A stretch of 64,000 bases of DNA from Bacillota bacterium (lineage in GTDB: Bacteria; Bacillota; Clostridia; DSM-8532): the NCBI GenBank assembly GCA_023411795.1, contig JAEYOK010000035.1, forward strand, positions 124,001-188,000, given 5' to 3'. Positions 36,001 to 44,080 of the stretch are shown one piece after another. The position numbers and the translations under genes were made by a program. The stretch's first letter is position 1. The number at the start of each line of letters is the position of its first letter. The notes under the pieces were generated by a model that saw only the letters and a list, made by a program, of their open reading frames with translations, did no database searches and was not told the DNA's origin.

Positions 36001-36266
36001 TTTAAATTCTGGGATAAAAGTTCATATATTTCTTTTTTCATAACCTCATTATCTCTGGGATACATAGAAAAAAGGCCGTACTGTTCCTTTAATTGGCGAT
36101 CATATGCAGCCAGGATAGATTCACTGCATGTTTTCAGTGCGGTTTTTGCCTGAGCGATGGCAAGCGAATAACGGTATAAATCAATTAATATACAGGATAA
36201 TGGAATTAATACAGCAAGAATAATACATATAAATACTGTCACACTTCCTCTTGGTTTCAAAAACAT
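32991..36266 (-). CDS. DUF5702 protein, giant TadG-like component
   Basis: At 1091 residues this is the largest product in the window. It starts RGSVTVFICIILAVLIPLSC, a prepilin-like helix with Gly7 but Phe where pseudopilins have Glu at +5. DUF5702 features follow: LYRYSLAIAQAKTALKTCSE and LKEQYGLFSMYP. A long coiled coil spans about 210-490, then a helical body and, near residue 760, hydrophobic VATALSIATAIAGWTIFGIP. It should be anchored by its N-terminus and project outside the cell. DUF5702 proteins occur in clostridial Tad-like clusters; their function is unknown. Confidence 0.87.
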   Translation of the reverse strand: MFLKPRGSVTVFICIILAVLIPLSCILIDLYRYSLAIAQAKTALKTCSESILAAYDRQLKEQYGLFSMYPRDNEVMKKEIYELLSQNLNANMEGVTDLYGFNVRKVEVIPFYNLSEPFVLEQQAVEFMKYRAPVQVIQEFYEKIKVMIGLMKEGDLIERKMTLDKLMNDIREGLVNLSCMLQYKMILFNCSEDGSDNNLKNTKLLIIQSNTSIAESNIKVANDNITPVQEAQAGYNAIYDSYKKAKDDYEYIQKELSNLAADLSKKEAKLITTEEKLLTAKGDKVKSLNDEKIALEADIADLKENYAHTQSSCNSAYTAYSTLESEINTYKKKIDEGLYLSIGALENAKMCTENTRHQADWLLLNVSNHITYHNDVVKLIDELKPKLKDLDKESEALLDDTENYESSVSDQISGSLEVQLKSIQEVTFTEIRERLTSNLKKLEEWKSIISSFKNVIEKSEKGLEKALETAFEVKDKPFGGKLYQGYEDYHEVSSGLNSIKTELEELKSIAEMKGYFEIPEYTLEPIANNEEIKAFNKWFNQRYLGIKSETDAPADESELEEVRQGVVGFVNEVGQQTETEGTIEIDGIKGSLEDIYNRYLKLPSKRGATSSDDALLAIGRAILESQQNQTVNLNPFDKPVEGLDTVNESEKNFFDYEIERIKALFDLIGDAVANGMEGLIDSLYMNEYIISAFKCVTAIDGIEHDIGWGRPLDKTFLKQAEIEYILFGNNSVKENIGCVKRSIFAIRLIFNLLHVYTDPDKVATALSIATAIAGWTIFGIPIVKNFILIAWAGLESYVDTDFLLKGKSVPLIKTSASWYLGAENLKDYLVNGVKKIVQEKIENTVDQASEAIQETVTGIIDGKIDEVFAPLENALTEILGDDTSVNQTEINDLMASIGSTFVDNLSFNDMDSFTTSFDTAIKKVFDEILGTVKAYGTAQLNQLKTQLKEYIRDLIFDSMQYKALEDSVKKLGNDLLNKGLTAVEGQLDSVLGKAGKSGRNNITGRLILMDYTDYLRLMLLAVPAETKALRTADLIQLNAQEVAGNYDLTVDQYNTYIFIKAEIDFNTWFLPESLFKKGESGMISVEWSQGY

Positions 36267-36282
36267 ATTCTTTATCCTATTC

Positions 36283-36921
36283 CTAATTTATAATTTTATT
36301 TAAATTGGTTTTTAAAGCTTCTATTTTAGCCATTATTTCTTGATAAAATTTGGTTTCCCTAATAATTTGGTATACATAATCCGAGGTATTTATCATGTCC
36401 TTAGAATCATAAACCGCAGAACGAGCTTCACCCTCAATAATTAGATAATCAGCATTATCAATAAGTTTAATAAGACCAAGTCCCGGTATCGAATAAGCAA
36501 CCTGTATTTTTACTACTACTTCGGAGGGGATTCCCGGTTTAAATATAACGTCAACATTTTGGTCTGATGAATAAAGCTTCAGTATTCCAAGGTTGTCGAG
36601 GGCCATTAATATTTGTGATTCGGCATGCTCCTCCTTTTTCCTGTTGTTCCACAGCTTCAGATGCCAGTAAACTTCTCTTGATTCATATGTGTCCCTTTTG
36701 TATACTCCCGAAGTTAACTCTTCTGTCGGTAAAGGCTTATATCCCCACTGTCTTGAGATACTTTGGGCCATTTCTTCCGCAATGTTTTGAATAAGTGTTT
36801 TTTGATAGAAAACTAAAGATATAAGGATACAAATAAATACACAGGCAAATATTATTGGAATCAGAATTGCATATTCCAATGTATAGCTTCCACGGCTATT
36901 TAAGAGCTTTTTCTTACCCAT
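36283..36921 (-). CDS. TadE-like minor pseudopilin
   Basis: This 212-residue protein has the cleanest pseudopilin signal of the cluster: RGSYTLEYAILIPIIFACVF, with Gly11, Ser12, Glu16 (+5) and Tyr17, matching the G/xxxxEY motif of Flp/TadE prepilins, followed by one membrane helix. The rest is a beta-rich extracytoplasmic domain. It shares one base (TAATG) with the tadC stop and lies 16 bases before the DUF5702 gene, so translation is coupled. A prepilin peptidase would be needed for processing and is not encoded here. Confidence 0.85.
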   Translation of the reverse strand: MGKKKLLNSRGSYTLEYAILIPIIFACVFICILISLVFYQKTLIQNIAEEMAQSISRQWGYKPLPTEELTSGVYKRDTYESREVYWHLKLWNNRKKEEHAESQILMALDNLGILKLYSSDQNVDVIFKPGIPSEVVVKIQVAYSIPGLGLIKLIDNADYLIIEGEARSAVYDSKDMINTSDYVYQIIRETKFYQEIMAKIEALKTNLNKIIN

Positions 36922-37799
36922 TAAAAAATACTCCTGAGTTCAAGAATAACAGGTGCTACGCATATCAGTACAATAGCTAAGAACATAATGGCAAGTGGTA
37001 TCATGAGCTTGGATGATGCTTTTTCTCCTAATTGTTTTGCAGTATTTTTTCTCATCTCCCAACATTCGGTTCCCATTCGCCTAAGTTCAAATATCATTTG
37101 ATTTCCACCAAGCTTCATATTCTGCTGAAGGATACTGACGAAATTAGTAAGTTGCTTAATCTTACATCTCTCGGCAAAGCTCGAATAGGCCTCATATTCC
37201 AGTGCTCCTGCCTGAATATCTAAAACTACAGTTTTCAGCTCCTGATACAATGGGGAATCATTTTTACCTTCAGATGCTATGCGTTCAATAGCCTGCCTTA
37301 CATTTAATCCTGCGTTAACCAAAATAACCAGCTTACTTAAGAAGTCAGGAAAATCTCTCTCTAACTTAAACTTTCGTTCTTTGTATTGGTCATCAAGGTT
37401 CTTGTCAGCAAGGAAAAACATTCCGACCCCTGAAATAGGAATAATGATGAGGGCTGAGTAATCAAAATTGCCGACCAGGCAAAACAACGTGCTTATGATT
37501 AAGCCCAAAAATAAGTAAAATACTTTTATAGACCAGTGAACTTTAGTATAGTATGTTATGTAACGGCTTCCGTAGAGCATTACTAGTTTTTGATTAAGCT
37601 TTGTCTGATACCGGCCTTTTCCGGATAGCTTAAGTGTTTCGACAATACCAAGGCACCCGGGCAAAAAAGCTTTATAGGAATAAATTTTGCTGTCCAATGG
37701 TTCAAAAAAGTTCCCGTATCTTCTCAAAAAAACGCCCTGACATATTCCAAATAACAAAACTATTATCAATAATAAAACTCCGGATATAAGCGCCATCAC
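36921..37799 (-). CDS. tadC: Type II secretion F-domain protein, TadC-like
   Basis: The 292-residue inner-membrane platform protein has a N-terminal helix, a pair of helices (about 88-130) and a C-terminal helix, with the T2SSF domain between: DFPDFLSKLVILVNAGLNVR, then AIERIA and LGGNQMIFELRRMGTECWEM. With TadB it forms the membrane base on which the CpaF ATPase acts. It lies one base after tadB and overlaps the next gene, in the order normal for tad loci. Confidence 0.92.
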   Translation of the reverse strand: MMALISGVLLLIIVLLFGICQGVFLRRYGNFFEPLDSKIYSYKAFLPGCLGIVETLKLSGKGRYQTKLNQKLVMLYGSRYITYYTKVHWSIKVFYLFLGLIISTLFCLVGNFDYSALIIIPISGVGMFFLADKNLDDQYKERKFKLERDFPDFLSKLVILVNAGLNVRQAIERIASEGKNDSPLYQELKTVVLDIQAGALEYEAYSSFAERCKIKQLTNFVSILQQNMKLGGNQMIFELRRMGTECWEMRKNTAKQLGEKASSKLMIPLAIMFLAIVLICVAPVILELRSIF

Positions 37800-37800
37800 A

Positions 37801-38565
37801 CTAAACCTCTATACTCATCACTTTATTTGCAATAAATTGACCAAGCAATATCATCAAAAGCGCCACAGTCATAATAATGTGTCCGTATGTTGTCTTCATA
37901 AGAGGCTCCAGATAATCCGATCCGGTCTTTAATAAAACCACCATTGCAAAGGGCATTATTCCAAGAATCTTTTGCTCCAGCTTCTTTCCTGCCACCAGAT
38001 TTTCAATTTCCTGATTTATTTCGATCTTCTCACGAATGGTATCCGAGGTATTCTTTATTACCTCAATTAGATTAGCTCCTGCTCGTTTTGAAATCATTAT
38101 TACTTGTGCAAAGCTTTTAACATCTTCAATCTGACTTCTTTCAGCCAAATCCGTAAAGACCTTTTCCACTGGGTCATTCATCAATATCCGTCTGTTCATT
38201 ATCTCAAGTTCTTTAATAATATCGCATTCGGGATCGGGGTAGATTCCCAGCATAGATTTATGGGATTCAAGAATTGCTGTTTCTAATGATTTTCCTGCTG
38301 AAAGCGATACCGAAATAAAGTAAAGAGCATCTTTAAACTGCAAGCTTAACGCATTTTTCCTCTTTCTCAACTGCTCTTTCTTTCGAAAAGGAATATAAAG
38401 AATCCCGAGCAAAGAGAACAAACCGGATAATATTACATTTTCATAGAAAATTAACCCTACAAAAAAGCACAATGACATTGCTATTGCTAAAGTTATAAGA
38501 AGTTCATCAATCTTCATTATATAAACATTATATTGAGGACTGTTCATAACCTGTTCGTTATTCAA
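37801..38565 (-). CDS. tadB: Type II secretion F-domain protein, TadB-like
   Basis: This is the partner platform protein of TadC, with two N-terminal helices, a T2SSF domain (FKDALYFISVSLSAGKSLE, then SFAQVIMISKRAGANLIEVI) and two C-terminal helices. The start is uncertain: GGGGG lies seven bases before a TTG at 38565, which I choose; a TTG at 38571 is too close to it and an ATG at 38547 is the third option. The gene overlaps the end of cpaF, consistent with coupled translation. It is shorter than classical TadB (about 254 residues). Confidence 0.88.
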   Translation of the reverse strand: MNNEQVMNSPQYNVYIMKIDELLITLAIAMSLCFFVGLIFYENVILSGLFSLLGILYIPFRKKEQLRKRKNALSLQFKDALYFISVSLSAGKSLETAILESHKSMLGIYPDPECDIIKELEIMNRRILMNDPVEKVFTDLAERSQIEDVKSFAQVIMISKRAGANLIEVIKNTSDTIREKIEINQEIENLVAGKKLEQKILGIMPFAMVVLLKTGSDYLEPLMKTTYGHIIMTVALLMILLGQFIANKVMSIEV

Positions 38566-39799
38566 TTTCAATCCCCCTTTGCTTTGCTTTCTGCTTATTT
38601 ATCAAAGGATTTTTAGAACGATTAAGGCAACCTAATACCCTGCCTTTGGCGTCCTCACCCGTCTCTTCAAAAATATAAAGTGGATTTAACCTTATTTCAT
38701 CGTTTTCGAAGCCAATGACCTCAGTAATTTCCAGAGTCCTTCTTGTGTAATCCCTAAGTCTTGAAAGAAAAATGATAATGTCAATAGCTGAAGCTATCTG
38801 TTTTTTAATCGCTTCCAAAGGCAGAGGAGCTGCCATAAGCACCATGGTTTCAAGCCGTGATAACATATCCTCCGTGGAATTCGCATGACCCGTGGACATG
38901 GACCCTTCATGCCCTGTATTCATAGCCTGTAGCATATCCAAGGCTTCTCCCCCGCGCACCTCCCCCACGATGATGCGTTCCGGCCTCATACGCAATGATG
39001 TTTTAATAAGGGATTTCATGCTGATTTCTCCCCTGCCTTCGGTATTAGCGTTACGGGTCTCGAGCCTTGCAATATTTTTTATGGACAAAAGCTGAAGCTC
39101 AGCTGAGTCTTCAATAGTAACTATCCTTTCATCTCTTGGAATAAGTGATGATAATGCATTTAAAAATGAAGTCTTGCCACTTCCGGTTCCTCCGCAGATG
39201 AAAATATTATATTTGGACTTAACCAGCTTTTCTAAAAACACTGCTGCGTCGATGGTTAAGGAATCGTATTTTACCAGATCGTTAACTGTCATCGGCTTTT
39301 CGGGGAATTTACGAATTGTGACCAACGGGCCGTTTAACGCTACCGGAGGTAAAACAACATTAACCCTTGAACCGTCTTCAAGCCTGGCATCCACAATGGG
39401 CTCAGCTTCATTAACGCTGCGGTTAACCTTTGCCACCATATTTTGTATTAGATCATCAAGCCTGCCTCTGCTTTCAAATACTATTTTTGTTTCTTCAACA
39501 ACACCATTCTTCTCTACAAAAACCTTACCGGGCCCATTGATCATTATTTCAGTGATATTTTTATCATTAATAAGCGGTTCAAGCACATCATGCCTGCGCA
39601 TTTGATTAAACACCGAATCAACTATCGTTTTAACCTCTATAACACTGAATTTTTTAGCCAGTTGTCTTGAAAAACAAATTGCCTCAATTTGCTCAAGCAA
39701 CATTTCATCAAATTCTTCAGCACTATGATTCAAGGCCGAACCTGTATTTATAGCGACCTCTTTCCTAATATCTTTTATTATTTCACCTATATCAGACAT
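38558..39799 (-). CDS. cpaF: CpaF/TadA family secretion ATPase
   Basis: This 413-residue hexameric ATPase powers Tad pilus or secretion systems. It has the N-terminal all-alpha domain, then LINDKNITEIMINGPGKVFV, Walker A GGTGSGKT (203-210), the Asp-box region DERIVTIEDSAELQL, Walker B MRPERIIVGEVRGGEALDML and the His-box MSTGHANS. All catalytic motifs are intact, so the machine should be energised. It follows the TadZ-like gene by 18 bases. Confidence 0.96.
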   Translation of the reverse strand: MSDIGEIIKDIRKEVAINTGSALNHSAEEFDEMLLEQIEAICFSRQLAKKFSVIEVKTIVDSVFNQMRRHDVLEPLINDKNITEIMINGPGKVFVEKNGVVEETKIVFESRGRLDDLIQNMVAKVNRSVNEAEPIVDARLEDGSRVNVVLPPVALNGPLVTIRKFPEKPMTVNDLVKYDSLTIDAAVFLEKLVKSKYNIFICGGTGSGKTSFLNALSSLIPRDERIVTIEDSAELQLLSIKNIARLETRNANTEGRGEISMKSLIKTSLRMRPERIIVGEVRGGEALDMLQAMNTGHEGSMSTGHANSTEDMLSRLETMVLMAAPLPLEAIKKQIASAIDIIIFLSRLRDYTRRTLEITEVIGFENDEIRLNPLYIFEETGEDAKGRVLGCLNRSKNPLINKQKAKQRGIEIE

Positions 39800-39817
39800 A
39801 TAACTCCTTGCTACTAT

Positions 39818-40882
39818 TTATAAGATAGCTTTTAATTCAGAAAAATACTTTTCATTGGGTGGAAAAGATACACTGCTACCATATATAGGACTGGAAAAAT
39901 GCCTTAAATTATAATTGAGCGTATTTAAATCCTCTGAACTGTAACCTGGTATTATATCCGTTAAGCAAAATAGAACTTTATCTTTGAGAATGATGTTATT
40001 TTCTTCTTCGAATTTAGTAAGAGCGCTATTTATTATTTTAATTCTTTCTACAGATGTGAAATAATTCAAGGCTGTAATGTATATCTTGTGTGAAGCTTTT
40101 ATAAGTACCGGTAAAAGCGTGTCATTTGAAAAACCTCTTGTAATAATAATCTCATCATACCTGGATATGTTATTAACAGACATAATCAGGGTTGACAGCT
40201 CTGCTTCTGTCAAGTTGGCTACATCACAAAGATTATAATGGGACTTCATAAAGTAAACACCTGTCTTAATATCAAGGGTGGTACAAGCCTCTGCCTTCAG
40301 GGATAGATTATCCTTATAAGATTTCACATAATAGAGCATTTCACTCAACCCTCTAATATTGTTACCGGAGAAATAAGCATCGGTATTGGATATCTCATCA
40401 AGACTCATATAAAAGGTTTTTTGACCGGAACTCGCTTTCATTAATGCAAGTGACTGTGCAAAAGGGTTTAAAACATCACTTCCGTCGGCGTATAAAACAA
40501 GATTAATCTTGCTTAATTCCGTTTCTCTTTCTATATCTTGCGGGATTTGTTCGGCTGATAAAGATATGAGTTCCTTCATAAGAATACTCGCCGGTCTATA
40601 CTTAAATATACTATTTAATCCTTCAGGTACCATACTTTCAGGACAATCTCTCAAAAGAACAAGATTTTTCTTATCAGGTTTTTCGATAAGATCATTATAT
40701 AAGGTTAATGAAATCGCAATAATATCCGCCTTTTCGCCTTTATTTATCCATTCTGCCAGCTTATTATCACTTGAAAACAGCTCCAGGGAAAAGCTTGGAG
40801 TTTTACTCTTAATCAAATAGGCACTAAATTTTTCTAGAAACATTGAATCTCTGTCTGCAATCACTAACCTAATTTGTGACAT
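39818..40882 (-). CDS. TadZ/CpaE-like protein with degenerate receiver and no P-loop
   Basis: The 354-residue protein occupies the TadZ/CpaE position, first in the operon before cpaF. An N-terminal receiver-like domain (RLVIADRDSMFLEKF) keeps the acidic pair but has Ser at the phospho-acceptor position (ADIIAISLTLY). The second half resembles a MinD-type fold (LNLVLYADGS-like strand at about 127, ISRYDEIIITRG, KIYITALN) but the deviant Walker A motif is absent: residues 131-142 read YADGSDVLNPFA. It may localise the apparatus without binding ATP. Length agrees with the family; sequence conservation is low. Confidence 0.75.
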   Translation of the reverse strand: MSQIRLVIADRDSMFLEKFSAYLIKSKTPSFSLELFSSDNKLAEWINKGEKADIIAISLTLYNDLIEKPDKKNLVLLRDCPESMVPEGLNSIFKYRPASILMKELISLSAEQIPQDIERETELSKINLVLYADGSDVLNPFAQSLALMKASSGQKTFYMSLDEISNTDAYFSGNNIRGLSEMLYYVKSYKDNLSLKAEACTTLDIKTGVYFMKSHYNLCDVANLTEAELSTLIMSVNNISRYDEIIITRGFSNDTLLPVLIKASHKIYITALNYFTSVERIKIINSALTKFEEENNIILKDKVLFCLTDIIPGYSSEDLNTLNYNLRHFSSPIYGSSVSFPPNEKYFSELKAIL

Positions 40883-41064
40883 AAACTACCACCTTATGTC
40901 ATTTTTAATATAACTTGTTATTACATATATTACTATAAATTTTACTTATTGTCTACTAAATGATAAATTTTTATCTTTCTCATTAAATTACATATAATGA
41001 ATAATTATCTTTTAGGTTTTGATATTGACAGTACAAAGTTCTGTGGATGAATAATCCGTAATAT

Positions 41065-41104
41065 AAAAGCCGGGAATCTCTAATGCAGCGATTTCCGGCT
41101 TTTA
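41065..41104 (-). terminator. Terminator after mnmD
   Basis: AAAAGCCGGAAATC pairs with GATTCCCGGCTTTT (one mismatch) around an 11-base loop on the minus strand, ending in TTTTATATT. It closes the aminopeptidase-mnmD unit. The stem is symmetric enough to act in both directions. Confidence 0.88.
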
Positions 41105-41137
41105 ACCATCTTAATTATATTTTTCAACACTTTTAAC

Positions 41138-41836
41138 CTATTCTTTTATCCCTTGCAGTACGAAATTTTTACCACCGCATCCGGGAAGCTTCTTGATTGT
41201 AAAACCCGCTGCCATAAGTGTACGTCTTACTTCCCCTGCGACAGTGAAAGTAGCACAACCTCCGCCAGCTTTTGTCTTATTCCCAATAGCTGAAAGTAAT
41301 TCCGGCCTCCACATGGCCGGATTCTTTTTAGGGCCGTGCCCATCCAAAAACCAAATATCACAGGGCTTCTCTAAAGCCTCCACCATTTCAAGGGCTTCCC
41401 CTATCCATAGATTAAGCTCTATTTTGCCAAAAGGTTGTTCAATATTAACCTTATGCCATCCTGATATATTTATATCAATGCTTTTATATGCATTCAGAAG
41501 GACATCAATCTCTTTACCAACACGATCCTTAAAACCGCTTAGTATGGATTCCATCCTCTCAGCACTCAAAGGATAAAGCTCAACAGAATTGTACTCAATC
41601 GATATATTTTTTAAATCACTATTACTCAAATACTCCATAAGGGATACTAATATACGACCCACACCGAAGCCCGTCTCGCCTATTCTTAAAGGGGCGTTCA
41701 ATTGAATCGCAGAAGTAATTCGTTCAAATAGATTATTATTCTTGAAAAATATTTGCTGTGCTTCGTCTAGAGCACTAACCACATCAAAATATCTATCATC
41801 AAAATGCTCATTTACCAGATTCGATGGTATTAACAT
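41138..41836 (-). CDS. mnmD: tRNA 5-methylaminomethyl-2-thiouridine methyltransferase (MnmD)
   Basis: The 232-residue SAM-dependent methyltransferase matches the stand-alone MnmD (DUF752) family that completes mnm5s2U at the wobble position of certain tRNAs. Visible motifs are IGETGFGVGRILVSL (SAM-binding, about 52-66), WFLDGHGPKKNPAMW (about 162-176) and GGGCATFTVAGEVRRTLMAA, then GKNFVLQGI at the C-terminus. In E. coli this domain is fused to MnmC(o); in Firmicutes it stands alone, as here. It lies three bases after the aminopeptidase gene. Confidence 0.9.
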   Translation of the reverse strand: MLIPSNLVNEHFDDRYFDVVSALDEAQQIFFKNNNLFERITSAIQLNAPLRIGETGFGVGRILVSLMEYLSNSDLKNISIEYNSVELYPLSAERMESILSGFKDRVGKEIDVLLNAYKSIDINISGWHKVNIEQPFGKIELNLWIGEALEMVEALEKPCDIWFLDGHGPKKNPAMWRPELLSAIGNKTKAGGGCATFTVAGEVRRTLMAAGFTIKKLPGCGGKNFVLQGIKE

Positions 41837-41839
41837 ATG

Positions 41840-42964
41840 CTACTTATCTTCCTCTAAAACAGATTCAATAAACTTTCCGTTTTCATAGAAAAGCTCACCA
41901 TCAGCAAATATCTTACCACCTGCGCGCATATCACATAGCATATCCCAATGTATGGCCGATTGGTTTTTCCCACCGGCTTCAGGCATAGAATCGCCTAATG
42001 CCATATGAATTGTGCCACCAATTTTCTCATCAAAAAGCATATTCCTGGTAAATTTTTGTATTCCATAGTTTGTTCCAATAGCAACTTCACCAAAGAAAGA
42101 AGCGCCCTCATCAGTCTGCAATAAAGCAAGTAATAGATCCTCGCCCTTATCGGCCGTAGCCTTAACTACTTTACCATCCTTGATTTCTAAACGGATTCCT
42201 TCAATTTCCTTACCGGCATATATTCCGGGAAAACTGAAACAAATATGTCCGTTGATATCGTTTTCTATAGGCGAAGTGAAAATCTCTCCATCGGGGAAAT
42301 TTGCTTTCCCATCGCAGTTAATCCACTTTCTTCCCTTAATTCCAACTTTAATATCAGTTTCTTTCGAGACAATGTGCAGATATTCTTTTTTATCAAGATA
42401 CTTAACCCATTTCTCCTGCTCTGCGCTTATTTTTAGCCACTCGGCAACAGGATCATCGGTATGCAGGAGACCAGCCTCATAGACGAAATCCTCATAATCG
42501 CTTAAACTCATAGAAGCTTCCTGAGCATCGCTATATGTTGGAAACTGAGTACCGCACCACCTTAGAGTATTATCACCCATTCTTTGTGAGTATATTTTCC
42601 TCCAACTGGATGCCCCTTGAGAATTTGACTTTATCTTATTTGAGTCAATATTAGAAAATATCTTGGTATTTCTATCACCCCAGATTGAGAGCCAAACATC
42701 TGCTTTTTTTATAACATTCTCCATGATAAAGTTAGATTCTTTCAGCTGCTCTTCTGTAGAATATTTAAGCTTAACCTCTGCAATTTCTTGCGAGGATAAT
42801 ATTGTTTCAACATGCGCACCTGCCAATATTGCTTCTTTTACAAGCTCAACAGCCAATGGGGTGCATACCTCATCACCTGATACAAATACAAAATCGCCTT
42901 TTTTTACTGCAGTAGAATAATTTACCAGGAGTTTTGCAAGTTTACTCAATCTTATATCTTTCAT
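41840..42964 (-). CDS. M29 family aminopeptidase
   Basis: This 374-residue metallo-aminopeptidase of the AmpS/PepS/PepT-like M29 family removes N-terminal residues in the cytoplasm. Metal-binding and catalytic regions are visible at the C-terminus: GEVAIGTNYGI, GTIHMALGDSMPEAGGKNQS and AIHWDMLCDMRAGG. The start is ATG 42964, six bases from AAAGGAG; the frame stays open 17 codons upstream with no ribosome site. It forms a two-gene unit with mnmD. Confidence 0.92.
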   Translation of the reverse strand: MKDIRLSKLAKLLVNYSTAVKKGDFVFVSGDEVCTPLAVELVKEAILAGAHVETILSSQEIAEVKLKYSTEEQLKESNFIMENVIKKADVWLSIWGDRNTKIFSNIDSNKIKSNSQGASSWRKIYSQRMGDNTLRWCGTQFPTYSDAQEASMSLSDYEDFVYEAGLLHTDDPVAEWLKISAEQEKWVKYLDKKEYLHIVSKETDIKVGIKGRKWINCDGKANFPDGEIFTSPIENDINGHICFSFPGIYAGKEIEGIRLEIKDGKVVKATADKGEDLLLALLQTDEGASFFGEVAIGTNYGIQKFTRNMLFDEKIGGTIHMALGDSMPEAGGKNQSAIHWDMLCDMRAGGKIFADGELFYENGKFIESVLEEDK

Positions 42965-43046
42965 GTCGGTCTCCTTTACTAAGTGGTTTATTAGAATAGT
43001 ATATACCATTAGCATTCAAGTCTACCAGCATTTAATATGAATTTTA

Positions 43047-43775
43047 TTAAATAGCGTTTAGCTTATATTTTCTTAAAATGTTCTTTATTTTTTCTATTGA
43101 TTCCTTTTGAGGCGGCTGAGTATCACCCAACTCATATTCTAAATCAAGCTGCTTCCATTTGTATTCGCCCATTTTATGAAACGGAAGGATATCCACACGG
43201 CTTATCACCGTATACTTTGATAAGTACTCTGCCATTTTTTCTATATCTTCATAGTTCTCTGTTATACCCGGAACCACCACATGCCGTATCCATACCTCTT
43301 TACCGATCTTCTCAAGATACTCAAGAAGGTTTAAAGCATCTTCATTTCCTCTACCCGTTAGATCTTGACATTTTAGGTCATCAATAGACTTAATATCCAA
43401 TAAAATCAGGTCTGCCTCATCAACGGCATGTTTGCATGCTATTAAAGGTACAGCTCCCGATGTGTCCAATGCCGTGTGAATACCATGTTTTCTACACTCT
43501 TTGAAAATTGCTGCAGTAAAATCAGCCTGTAATAACGGTTCCCCTCCAGAAAGAGTTACTCCGCCTGTTTTGATAAAATTCTTATATTTAAGTATATCAT
43601 CCACAAGTTCATCTACAGTATATTTTTTACCGGTGTTAATCTTCCAAGTGTCAGGATTGTGGCAAAACTTGCATCTTAACGGACAGCCCTGAAGAAAAAC
43701 TATGTATCGTATACCCGGTCCATCAAGGGCTCCAAAGGTTTCTATTGAATGTACATAACCTTCCAAATCTCCCAC
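43047..43775 (-). CDS. pflA: Pyruvate formate-lyase activating enzyme
   Basis: PflA is a radical-SAM enzyme that abstracts a hydrogen from the glycyl-radical site of PflB. The 242 residues have the cluster motif CxxxCxxC at Cys31, 35 and 38 within FLQGCPLRCKFCHNPDTW, followed by GGVTLSGGEPLLQ and DILPFHKMGEYKW. The start is a GTG at 43775, nine bases from GGGAG. It follows pflB, but 305 bases holding a large inverted repeat separate them, so activase supply may be set at that point. Confidence 0.96.
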   Translation of the reverse strand: MGDLEGYVHSIETFGALDGPGIRYIVFLQGCPLRCKFCHNPDTWKINTGKKYTVDELVDDILKYKNFIKTGGVTLSGGEPLLQADFTAAIFKECRKHGIHTALDTSGAVPLIACKHAVDEADLILLDIKSIDDLKCQDLTGRGNEDALNLLEYLEKIGKEVWIRHVVVPGITENYEDIEKMAEYLSKYTVISRVDILPFHKMGEYKWKQLDLEYELGDTQPPQKESIEKIKNILRKYKLNAI

Positions 43776-43852
43776 TTCCTTATTCTCCCTTCTACTATGA
43801 TATTAAAAACAGACTGTGCTAAATTTTAACTTTATATTATTTAAGAGTTTTG

Positions 43853-43999
43853 CGGCTATAGCCTGCAACGATTTAGCGCTCCGGGCCAACATCCTGTTTC
43901 TAGTCGTAAAACGACTCAATATTGAGTCGTATGGCTACGCTAATCCAAGACGAAATGAGATTTCGTCTGTTCGCTTTAAATCGTACGTAGGCACGCCGC
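43853..43999. repeat. About 150-base fold-back element between pflB and pflA
   Basis: The left arm (from GCGGC at about 43853, with AACGATTT and AGCG) is an imperfect inverted copy of the right arm (ending GCCGC at 43999, with AAATCGT and CGCT). Inside lie a perfect 20-base palindrome ACGACTCAATATTGAGTCGT (43910-43930 region) and a second hairpin AGACGAAA/TTTCGTCT. There is no open frame. It could fold as one branched RNA in the pfl message or be a MITE-like insertion. A direct repeat AAGAGTTTT occurs at 43843-43851 and 44040-44048. Confidence 0.7.
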
Positions 44000-44080
44000 T
44001 TAGTAACACATTAACTATCAAATAATAATTGCATAGTAAAAGAGTTTTCGCACAATCTGGCCAATATTTACCCCTACAAA

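Noticed and set aside
43843..44048. AAGAGTTTT direct repeats as proof of a transposon target duplication
   Set aside because: They lie about 40 bases from the right arm of the fold-back, so the geometry does not fit a simple insertion; kept only as a remark.
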